Source: Terebella lapidaria
Lineage: Eukaryota > Annelida > Polychaeta > Terebellida > Terebellidae
Assembly: GCA_949152475.1 (NCBI GenBank)
Contig: OX424570.1
Coordinates: 372,001-436,000 of the forward strand
Length of the DNA: 64,000 nt
Direction: 5' to 3'
Under the pieces are notes generated by a model that was given only the letters and a program-made list of their open reading frames with translations, did not search any database and was not told where the DNA came from. This document shows positions 19,268 through 28,921 of the stretch, one piece after another (positions within the stretch are counted from its first letter, which is position 1; each line of letters starts with the position of its first letter). The position numbers and the translations under genes were made by a program.

Positions 19268-21282
19268 AGGTTACCGGACCTATGGTCCGATAACCCATTG
19301 GCATGGCGTTGCGTCCGTCGTCCGTCGGCGTCCGTCGTCGTCGTCCACATTTTTATCTTTTTTGTTTACAGGCGAATTCTTCTGAAATTGTGCACAAAAA
19401 TACTTAAAAATAATTCAAGAAGGAGGGATTTTTTAATTTTTTGATTTTCGCATTTATTCAAAATAGCGGCCGTTTTCGACGAAAAATGGCTGATTTTTGA
19501 TTTTGGTGGCCATTTTCTCAAAATCTGTTCAGTAACTTTTTTTCTTTTTGATACATAACACTCCTGATATGTACTCCTATGATGTCTATAAATTTCGTTG
19601 CGCTTGAATCGCTCGAAGTGGGCCATTTTGGCCCAAACTCGTCCCAAATGGGACTTTCCCATGTTAAATTCTCCTATGCTTTATAATGGGACACATTATG
19701 CCTAATATCTCAATTGATATTGAGATTAGAGACTAGGGATCAATTGTGGACATATAGGAAATCATATATGCTGAATATTTTCGTGACCTTGAATTTGACC
19801 TCTGACCTCAGTTTCAAGGTCAGAGCACAAAATGGCTTATATCTCGCTTATTATCGACTCTACAGCTTAGGAATCAATTGTGGACATATAGGAAATGATA
19901 TATGCTGAATATTCTGATGACCTTGAATTTGACCTTCGACCTCATTTTCAAGGTCACAGGACAAAATGGCTAATATCTCACTTATTATCGATTTTACAGC
20001 TTAGGAATCAATTGTGGACATATAGGAAATGATATATGCTGAAAATTCTCGTGACCTTGAATTTGACCTTTGACCTCATTTTCAAGGTCTCGGGACAAAA
20101 TGGCCAATATCTTGCTTATCAGCGACTTAACAGCTTAGAAATCAATTGTGAACATATGGGAAATGATATATGCTGAAAATTCTCATGACCTTGAATTTGA
20201 CCTTTGACCTCATTTTGAAGGTCACATGACAAAATGGCTAAGATCTCGCTTATTATCGACTTTACAGCTTAGGAATCAATTGTGAACATATAGGAAATGA
20301 TATACGCAGAATATTCTTATGACCTTGAATTTGACCTTTGACCTCATTTCCAAGGTCACAGGACAAAATTGCTGATATCTCGCTTATTATCGACTTTACA
20401 GCTTAGGAATCAATTGTGAACATATGGGAAATGATATATGCTGAATATTCTCGTGACCTTGAATTTGACCTTTGACCTCATTTTCAAGGTCACAGGACAA
20501 AATGGCCAATATCTTGCTTATTAGCGACTTTACAGCTTAGGAATCAATTGTGAACATATAGGAAATGATATATGCTGAAAATGCTCGTGACCTTGAATTT
20601 GACATTTGACCTATTTTCAAGGTCACAGGACAAAATGGCCAATATCTTGCTTATTAGCGACTTTACAGCTTAGGAATCAATTGTGAACATATAGGAAATG
20701 ATATATGCTGAAAATGCTCGTGACCTTGAATTTGACCTTTGATCTATTTTCAAGGTCACAGGACAAAATGTCCAATATCTTGCTTATTAGCGACTTTACA
20801 GCTTAGGAATTAATTGTGAACATATAGGAAATGATATATGCTGAAAATTCTCATGACCTTGAATTTGACCTTTGACCTCATTTTCAAAGTCAACAGGACA
20901 AAATGGCTAATATCTTGCTTATTATCGACTTTACAGCTTAGGAATCAATTGTGAACATATAGGAAATGATATATTCTGAATATTTTAATGATATTGAATT
21001 TGACCTTTGACCTAAATTTCAAGGTCAGTCATTTTATTTTCAAAGTCAGATTACAAAATGGCTTATATCTCACTTATTATCAAATTTACAGCTTAGGGGT
21101 CCATAGTGAACATATAGGAAATGATGTATGCTGAATAGTTTGGTGATCTAGAATTTAACATTTGATCACATTTTCAAGGTTAGAGATATGGCGATTTCAG
21201 TGGTCACCTTGAATTTGACTTTCAACTTTCTCGGCTTAACTCTGTATATTTCTCCGGTAACCTTACTAGCCCATTGGGCTAA
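19268..21282 (+). mobile_element. Hairpin-ended satellite-bearing element C2
   Basis: It has the same ends as C1: AGGTTACCGGA at 19268-19278, TCCGGTAACCT at 21253-21263, then hairpin TAGCCCATTGGGCTA (21267-21281). It inserted between T runs (GATTTTT before, TTTTTTTT after). The first 150 bp are closely similar to C1, including the GTCC microsatellite. The interior differs: about ten tandem units of about 133 bp. It has no coding capacity. Confidence 0.55.
19735..21080 (+). repeat. ~133-bp satellite of element C2
   Basis: About ten tandem units, each with TGACCTTGAATTTGACC, TTTGACCTCATTTTCAAGG, GACAAAATGGC, TATCTCGCTTATTATCGAC, TTTACAGCTTAGGAATCAA and GAACATATAGGAAATGATAT. The edge units are more diverged than the central ones, as in other minisatellites. 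Confidence 0.9.
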
Positions 21283-22560
21283 TTTTTTTTACATTTAATA
21301 TTAAATTTTCTGTCTTTGGAATATTTCACTTCGGAAATGGTACGAGCGATATATTTTTTTTACTAATAATTTCTGTCATTGGAATTTAGATTGCCAAAAT
21401 TCGTGCGAGGTATTTTTTTTAAAATGATAACTTATGTATTTGCTGCTTATTTTGATATTGTATTCGACCGTCATGACCTTAAAAAATCAAATTGGCCAGT
21501 TTGGAGGGAAAATAGGATAATTAAACCAATTATAACCTGCTCTTTTCTCTGGTAACCCGTCTATATATCTAGGTCGTATGGGTAATTTTTGGTAGATAAA
21601 CAATTCAATATGTATTCTATGCCATTTTTCACAGTAAAGCCGTCTTGTATTAAGAATTTGTTTAGCGTCCACCAGATTTCGAAAAGTTATCAGGCAGCAC
21701 AGAATATTAACACACACACAGATTTCAACACAAGCCAATATACAACACACGACTCATAAATTCATCTCGAAACATATTCTATTCTATCGACGCTAGAACA
21801 GAAGGAGAAAAACCCTGCACAATATATTAGAAAGAAAATATCGTTTTATTGCTCATTAATTATCCCACATTGAAGTCAAGAGAATTTTGAAGAACAACTA
21901 CTGGAAAATATCGTTAAATGGCCAAGATTTCCTGTGTGTGTTAGTGCCAAATTTCGTTGAAAAGCTGCCAGCACATGGACGCCAAACAAACTCTTAACAC
22001 AACACTGCCTAAATACTTTGGAAATTTGTGAACGTTTTTCAATGTGTCATGTTAAATTACATGTCATGTCATGTTTATATCCTGCAGCAATTTGATTTTG
22101 TCTAAAATAACGCAAATTATTGCAGTATGTTGAGTAAAAATACAAACTGTCCTGTTGTATTAAGATATTTATACATAGATATATAGTTCTATAAGTTACA
22201 CAAGAATTATTTATCGAAATATACTATTGGTTTAGCTCTGGAAGATTTTTTGGTACCGAGATATATTTCGTTAAAATCATGTATCAACATTTCACGCCAG
22301 AAAGACCGGCCCGGAGCTGTTCAATTAATGGCCCAAAATGTTGATATTTTCCGGTCACATGTGATCCTGTGTAGTGTTGGCACACAATGATTCAAACAAT
22401 TTCTCGGAAAACATCATTACTGGCTCCTTAAATGCGGTTTTTGACAACCATTTGGGTGAATATAGACTTGTGATTTTGATTTTGTCGATGGATTATTACC
22501 TCAAAATAGGTGCGGCGATCTTTTTTACCGAAATATTGAGAATGAATTTTCAGGGGCGGC
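21283..22560 (+). other. AT-rich intron DNA after element C2
   Basis: No gene or RNA is recognised. A possible worn 3' end of a third copy of the C family lies near 21549-21588 (CTGGTAACCC...GTATGGGTAATTTTT). The 87-codon minus frame at 21487-21750 and the 76-codon frame at 22374-22604 have no family features. Confidence 0.4.
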
Positions 22561-22856
22561 GATTCCATCGACCAACTCTATATATTGGTGTGGCCTTATC
22601 TTAAGTTCATCTCTTTGGTAACTGGGCAATGAAGATTATGTTGCATGTGTTTATTGTTTCACTCAGTGATGTGATACGGTATTCCTGAGATTTCTGTCAC
22701 CTGGCCTAAACAATAATTGCTAAAAATTTTCTTTAATAGATCCCACTGTGTCTCCATATGTCAAATTGGATTACCAAACATTGACTTTGTGTTGTACAAA
22801 ATGTAATTTTTTTTTTAAAAAAATTAACATATTTCAAAATGGTGTAGAGTCTGTTC

Positions 22857-23290
22857 AAAACTGGTTCAATAACTCAGGGATACCAACAAAACTGATTCAA
22901 TATCTCAGGGGTACCAACAAAACTGGTTCAATATCTCAGGGGCACCATCAAAACTGGTTCAATATCTCAAGGGTACCAACAAAACTGGTTCAATATCTCA
23001 GGGGCACCAACAAAACTGGTTCAATATCTCAGGGGCACCAACAAAACTGGTTCAATATCTCAAGGGTACCAACAAAACTGGTTCAATATCTCAGGGGCAC
23101 CAACAAAACTGGTTCAATATCTCAGGGGTACCAACAAAACTGGTTCAATATCTCAAGGGTACCAACAAAACTGGTTCAATATCTCAGGGGCACCAACAAA
23201 ACTGGTTCAATATCTCAAGGGTACCAACAAAACTGGTTCAATATCTCAGGGGTACCAACAAAACTGGTTCAATATCTCAGGGGTACCAAT
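22857..23290 (+). repeat. 31-bp minisatellite (~14 copies)
   Basis: The tandem unit contains AACTGGTTCAATATCTCAGG and GGTACCAACA. Three variants alternate (GGGGTACC, GGGGCACC, AGGGTACC). Because 31 is not divisible by three, a continuous 215-codon frame cycles through three readings of the unit. This is a by-product, not a protein. Confidence 0.92.
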
Positions 23291-23605
23291 AATCTGTTGA
23301 TGTTTATCTGTCTGCATGTGAAGAATGTGATATGGTGTGTATTTGAGTTTTGTTTATTTGGCAAGTTTCTTCTTGTAGACTCTGACATTGCATGATGTGT
23401 CATGGTCTCCTTACATGTTGTTGAGTTCAGAAACTGCACACACAAATTAACGTATTGATTGAAAACATGATAACATTTTCAAAGTTAAATCGAATAATGA
23501 CAGTTCAACCACAACAAACATTGAGTTTAATACTATGCATTGTAACCGTATTAATAGCTTAACACCTATTAGTTGATAAATTCTTGTTTTCTCTATTTTT
23601 TACAG
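23291..23605 (+). other. Unique intron end before the last coding exon
   Basis: About 315 bp with a strong polypyrimidine tract (TTGTTTTCTCTATTTTTTACAG). Nothing else is recognised. Confidence 0.6.
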
Positions 23606-23770
23606 CCAACCAACTTCTCAAACCCGATGTATGAACAGTTTTACAACGAGAACGCTGAAGAACCGCAGCCAGTGCCGGACTCAGAGAAGAACAAACTCCT
23701 CAAGGTTAAGTCCAAAGGTCGACCAATCGTGGACGAAGAGGCTGACCCACTAAGTGCATCGTTCACCTGA
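23606..23770 (+). CDS. LRP1: LRP1-like receptor terminal exon: second NPxY, dileucine and stop
   Basis: The acceptor is CTCTATTTTTTACAG ending at 23605. The 165-nt coding part encodes 54 residues and TGA (23768-23770). It starts PTNFSNPMYEQFYNE, the strongest family signature in the window: LRP1 tails have a PTNFxNPxY block here, combining YxxL-like and NPxY endocytosis signals. It continues with EKNKLL, an acidic-dileucine sorting motif, and ends in an acidic DEEADPL segment also typical of LRP1, with a short ASFT extension. The 10.2-kb intron before it is full of transposons. A strong family match and clean phase 0 joining make this certain as the last coding exon. Confidence 0.9.
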   Translation, partial: PTNFSNPMYEQFYNENAEEPQPVPDSEKNKLLKVKSKGRPIVDEEADPLSASFT

Positions 23771-24314
23771 TTATTGTTGCCATGAGAACGAGTCCGAAGA
23801 CGTTATAATGCTATCCTTCAATTGAGTTACTTTTTAGCAGTTTTTGTGCATATGATGATGCCAGTATGTATGTTTAGTTGCTTGAAATTTTAGGGTAGGA
23901 AATCATGATGATTGTGTTGACAAAATTAAGTTAGCATTGCTTCAATGTTGTCTTGTGATGTGGCCAAGTGTGAACCTATAAAACTATATATATATACATG
24001 TTATATCGCCACATCATATTTCGCAAGGAAATTTGTAATCCGTCGTGTTATGATAATCAGGCACATTTCCTAATCAGGTATTTGATCAAAAGTAGTGATT
24101 CAAGACAGTGATATAAATATTTGTCATTCATTAAAATAATTGTTTTCAATATATTATGTTATCCCATATCATGCTGTTTTGAGTTGATAAGAAACCATGC
24201 GAGTATAATATAATAATGATTTGATGTAAAATATGTAGCTAATATGTAGAAGACATCTTTTGGTTTTTGATTTATATTTAATGAAAATTGTGAAACATGT
24301 ATTTCTGTAATTTC

Positions 24315-24320
24315 AATAAA
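24315..24320 (+). promoter_or_regulatory. Polyadenylation signal AATAAA (proximal)
   Basis: AATAAA about 545 bp after the stop codon, followed by a TTATATATTGTGTTG stretch that could act as the U/GU-rich downstream element. It is the first strong signal in the 3' UTR and a plausible main cleavage site. Confidence 0.5.
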
Positions 24321-24718
24321 TTATATATTGTGTTGTATTGCTATGTATTTGTGATGCATTTTATAAAGTACAAATTGTGAATACTATATTATGTATCTAT
24401 TTTTAATGAAGGAAACATATTTTGTGAATTAGTCGGTGTGTAAATCGACTCAAAGTCAGAATGTCTGGAATAACGACAGTGTTGAATGTTGACAGTGCAA
24501 ATGTATCTTGTAAAAAAAATCCACACATATACATGTATATCGTTCTAAGCAATCTCCAATGTAAATCATATAAACAGTGTTATATTTATTGGTTTATATT
24601 ACAGAGTGCACGAAAATGATTGGCTCCCGCCTTGTTCATCTTGCTTTTTAACCTGAAATATTTTTGGATTTTTATGACATTTGTATTACAAGACTTAGGA
24701 GACAGAAGATGCATGAAT

Positions 24719-24976
24719 TACTGTATTGGTCCTAATAGTGGCATGTGCCCTAATAGTAGAGCGCCCCCTCTTTTCTAAAAAAAAGTGTTCGATTTGTGTA
24801 TTCTTGTAATTCACTTCATTTCATTCTAATAAAATCTTGTAAAGTTCCAGTCACACAGTTATGTTATTTGAATCATAATAAAGGGGATTGAAGACTATGG
24901 GTATATTATTTAGGGATTTTCAGTGACATCAAATTTGAACTCACTCACCGCGCTACTGTTAGGACCAATATGGTAA
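24719..24976. repeat. Inverted repeat in the 3' UTR / downstream flank, MITE-like
   Basis: TATTGGTCCTAATAGTGG at 24724-24741 pairs with 24955-24972 (inverse reading TATTGGTCCTAACAGTAG, two mismatches), with further weak similarity outward. The 250-bp segment is non-coding and holds both distal polyadenylation signals. The transposon nature is inferred from structure alone. Confidence 0.4.
24828..24882 (+). promoter_or_regulatory. Pair of distal polyadenylation signals
   Basis: AATAAA occurs at 24828-24833 and again at 24877-24882. Both lie inside the inverted-repeat segment 24724-24972, so an inserted MITE-like element may have supplied the distal ends of the transcript. Use of either site is inferred. 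Confidence 0.4.
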
Positions 24977-25154
24977 AGTTGAAACTGCTGCAGTTTAATG
25001 AGATTGTACATATGTAAAATACAGTCTTGCAAGAAAAGATTTATTGTACAAAAACTGGATTACATAATAAACTGTTATCCTGAATGAAAGACTGATTACT
25101 GAAAGTTCATGTGACACACAGTTCCCAACACTGTATTTAACACTGTCACTTCAG
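24977..25154 (+). other. Unique spacer between the receptor gene and the giant satellite
   Basis: AT-rich, no gene. It ends TATTTAACACTGTCACTTCAG, which resembles a splice acceptor directly against the first satellite unit. Confidence 0.5.
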
Positions 25155-28100
25155 GAATACTCAACCACACCAGTACCAGCTAAAACAGACTCAACCACAC
25201 CAGCACCAGCTAAAACAGACTCAACCACACCAGCACCAGCTAAAACAGACTCAACCACACCAGTACCAGCTAAAACAGACTCAACCGCACCAGCTAAAAC
25301 AGACTCAACCACACCAGCACCAACTAAAACAGACTCAACCACTCCAGTACCAGCTAAAACAGACTCAACCACACCAGTACCAACTAAAACACACTCAACT
25401 ACACCAGTACTAGCTAAAACAGACTCAACCACACCAGTACCAGCTAAAACAGACTCAACCACACCAGTACCAACTAAAACAGACTCAACCAGCACCAGCT
25501 AAAACAGACTCAACCACACCAGCTAAAACAGACTCAACCACACCAGCTAAAACAGACTCAACCACATCAGCTAAAACAGACTCAACCACACCAGCTAAAA
25601 CACTCAACCACACCAACACCAGCTCAAACAGACTCAACCACACCAGCTATAATAGACTCAACCACACCAGCTAAAACAGACTCAACCACACCAGCTAAAA
25701 CAGACTCAACCACACCAGCTAAAACAGACTCAACCACCCCAGCTAAAACAGACTCAACCACACTAGTACCAGCTATAACAGACTCGACCACACCAGTAAC
25801 AGCTAAAACAGACTCAACCACACCAGCACCAGCTGAAACAGACTCAACCACACCAGCCAGAACAGACTCAACCACACCAGCACCAGCTAAAACAGACTCA
25901 ACCACACCAGCACCAGCTAAAACAGACTTAACCACACCAGCTAAAAGACTCAACCACATCAGCTAAAACAGACTCAACCACACCAGCACCAGCTAAAACA
26001 GACTCAACCACACCAGTACCAGCTAAAACAGACTCAACCACACCAGCACCAGCTAAAACAGACTCAATCACACCAGCACCAGCTAAAACAGACTCAACCA
26101 CACCAGCACCAACTAAAACAAACTCAACCACACCAGTACCAGCTAAAACAGACTCAACCACACCAGCACCAGCTAAAACAGACCCAACCACACCAGCACC
26201 AGCTAAAACAGACTCAACCACACCAGCACCAGCTAAAACAGACCCAACCACACCAGCACCAACTAAAACAGACTCAACCACACCAGCACCAGCTAAAACA
26301 GACCCAACCACACCAGCACCAGCTAAAACAGACTCAACCACACCAGCACCTGCTAAAACAGACTCAACCACACCAGCACCAGCTAAAACAGACTCAACCA
26401 CACCAGCACCAGCTAAAACAGACCCAACCACACCAGCACCAACTAAAACAGACTCAACCACACCAGCACCAGCTAAAACAGACCCAACCACACCAGCACC
26501 AGCTAAAACAGACTCAACCACACCAGCTATAACAGACTCAACCACACCAGCTAAAACAGACTCAACCACACCAGCTAAAACAGACTCAACCACACCAGCT
26601 AAAACAGACTCGACCACACCAGCTAAAACAGACTCAACCACACCAGTACCAGCTAAAACAGACTCAACCACACCAGCCAGAACAGACTCAACCACACCAG
26701 CACCAGCTAAAACAGACTTTACCACACCAGCTAAAACAGACTCAACCACATCAGCTAAAACAGAATCAACCACACCAGCACCAGCTAAAACAGACTCAAC
26801 CACACCAGCTAAAACAGACTCAACCACACCAGCTAAAACAGACTGAACCACACCAGCTAAAACAGACTCAACCACACCAGCTAAAGCAGACTGAATCACA
26901 CCAGCTAAAACAGACTCAACCACACCAGTAGCAGCTAAAACAGACTCAACCACACCAGTACCAGCTAAAACAGACTCAACCACACCAGCTATAACAGACT
27001 CAACCACACCAGCTATAACAGACTCAACCACACCAGCTAAAACAGACTCAACCACACCAGCTAAAACAGACTCAACCACACCAGTACCAGCTAAAACAGA
27101 CTCAACCACACCAGCACCAGCTAAAACAGACTTAACCACACCAGCTAAAAGACTCAACCACATCAGCTAAAACAGACTCAACCACACCAGCACCAGCTAA
27201 AACAGACTCAACCACACCAGTACCAGCTAAAACAGACTCAACCACACCAGCACCAGCTAAAACAGACTCAATCACACCAGCACCAGCTAAAACAGACTCA
27301 ACCACACCAGCACCAACTAAAACAAACTCAACCACACCAGTACCAGCTAAAACAGACTCAACCACACCAGCACCAGCTAAAACAGACTCAACCACACCAG
27401 CACCAGCTAAAACAGACTCAACCACACCAGCACCAGCTAAAACAGACTCAACCACATCAGCTAAAACAGAATCAACCACACCAGTACCAACTAAAACAGA
27501 CTCAACCAGCACCAGCTAAAACAGACTCAACCACACCAGCTAAAACAGACTCAACCACACCAGCTAAAACATACTCAACCACACCAGTACCAGCTAAAAC
27601 AGACTCAACCACACCAGTACCAGCTAAAACAGACTCAACCACACCAGCACCAGCTAAAACAGACTCAACCACACCAGTTAAACAGACTCAACCACACCAG
27701 CACCAGCTAGAACAGACCTAACCACACCAGCACCAACTAAAACAGACTCAACCACACCAGCACCAACTAAAACAGACTCAACCACACCAGTACCAGCTAA
27801 AACAGACTCAACCACACCAGCACCAGCTAAAACAGACTCAACCACACCAGCACCAGCTAAAACAGACTCAACCACACCAGCACCAGCTAGAACAGACCCA
27901 ACCACACAAGCACCAACTAAAACAGACTCAACCACACCAGCACCAGCTAAAACAGACCCAACCACACCAGCACCAGCTAAAACAGACTCAACCACACCAG
28001 CTATAACAGACTCAACCACACCAGCTAAAACAGACTCAACCACACCAGCTAAAACAGACTCAACCACACCAGCTAAAACAGACTCAACCACACCAGCTAA

Positions 28101-28921
28101 AACAGACTCAACCACACCAGCTAAAACAGACTCGACCACACCAGCTAAAACAGACTCAACCACACCAGTACCAGCTAAAACAGACTCAACCACACCAGCC
28201 AGAACAGACTCAACCACACCAGTAACAGCTAAAACAGACTCAACCACACCAGCACCAGCTGAAACAGACTCAACCACACCAGCCAGAACAGACTCAACCA
28301 CACCAGCACCAGCTAAAACAGACTCAACCACACCAGCACCAGCTAAAACAGACTTAACCACTCCAGCTAAAACAGACTCAACCACATCAGCTAAAACAGA
28401 CTCAACCACACCAGTACCATCTAAAACAGACAACCACACCAGCTAAAACAGACTGAACCACACCAGCTAAAACAGACTCAACCAGACCAGCACCAGCTAA
28501 AACAGACTCAACCACACCAGTACCAGCTAAAACAGACTCAACCACACCAGCACCAGCTAAAACAGACTCAACCACACCAGTTAAACAGACTCAACCACAC
28601 CAGGACCAGCTAAAACAGACTCAACAGCACCAGCTAAAACAGACTGAACCACACCAGCTAAAACAGACTCAACCACACCAGCTAAAACAGACTCAACCAC
28701 ACCAGTACTAGCTAAAACAGACTCAACAGCACCAGCTAAAACAGACTGAACCACACCAGCTAAAACAGACTCAACCACACCAGCTAAAACAGACTCAACC
28801 ACACCAGCTAAAACATACTCAACCACACCAGTACCAGCTAAAACAGACTCAACCACACCAGTACCAGCTAAAACAGACTCAACCACACCAGCACCAGCTA
28901 AAACAGACTCAACCACACCAG

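Larger units (their letters stand above)
19195..22600. mobile_element. Larger inverted-repeat-bounded element carrying C2
   Basis: The left segment AGGCCACACCAATTTATAAA (from 19197), continuing with AGTTGGTCTATGG, is matched in inverse by 22566-22597, which ends ATATTGGTGTGGCCTTATC. The match is about 30 bp with a few mismatches. The repeats enclose element C2 and about 1.3 kb of non-coding AT-rich DNA. This looks like a terminal-inverted-repeat DNA transposon without transposase that received C2 as an insertion. The target duplication is not resolved. Confidence 0.45.
723..24883 (+). other. LRP1: Gene extent: 3' part of an LRP1-like receptor gene (seven coding exons plus 3' UTR)
   Basis: Exons at 723-854, 1151-1283, 5204-5323, 12832-12893, 13125-13212, 13322-13430 and 23606-23770 have GT-AG borders and intron phases 1, 2, 2, 1, 2 and 0, which keep one frame to a TGA. 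The product has EGF-like modules, one transmembrane helix and a tail of about 90 residues with two NPxY motifs, a dileucine and an acidic DPL-containing end. This order matches the C-terminus of LRP1/LRP1B, endocytic receptors that take up lipoproteins and protease-inhibitor complexes and recruit PTB-domain adaptors. The large ectodomain (LDLR class A and YWTD propellers) must lie upstream. Introns total about 22 kb here, nearly all repeats. LRP1 is preferred over LRP2 because several EGF modules directly precede the membrane and the tail has PTNFSNPMY. Confidence 0.85.
23771..24883 (+). other. 3' untranslated region of the LRP1-like gene
   Basis: AT-rich sequence without a meaningful open frame follows the stop codon. 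It contains a TATATA run near 23985-23995 and several polyadenylation signals. The true end is not visible; the last signal before the satellite is at 24877, so the transcript probably ends by about 24.9 kb. Confidence 0.6.

Noticed and set aside
22748..23395. A 215-codon plus-strand frame
   Set aside because: Most of it is the 31-bp minisatellite read in rotating frames. The flanks show no domain and lie inside an intron.
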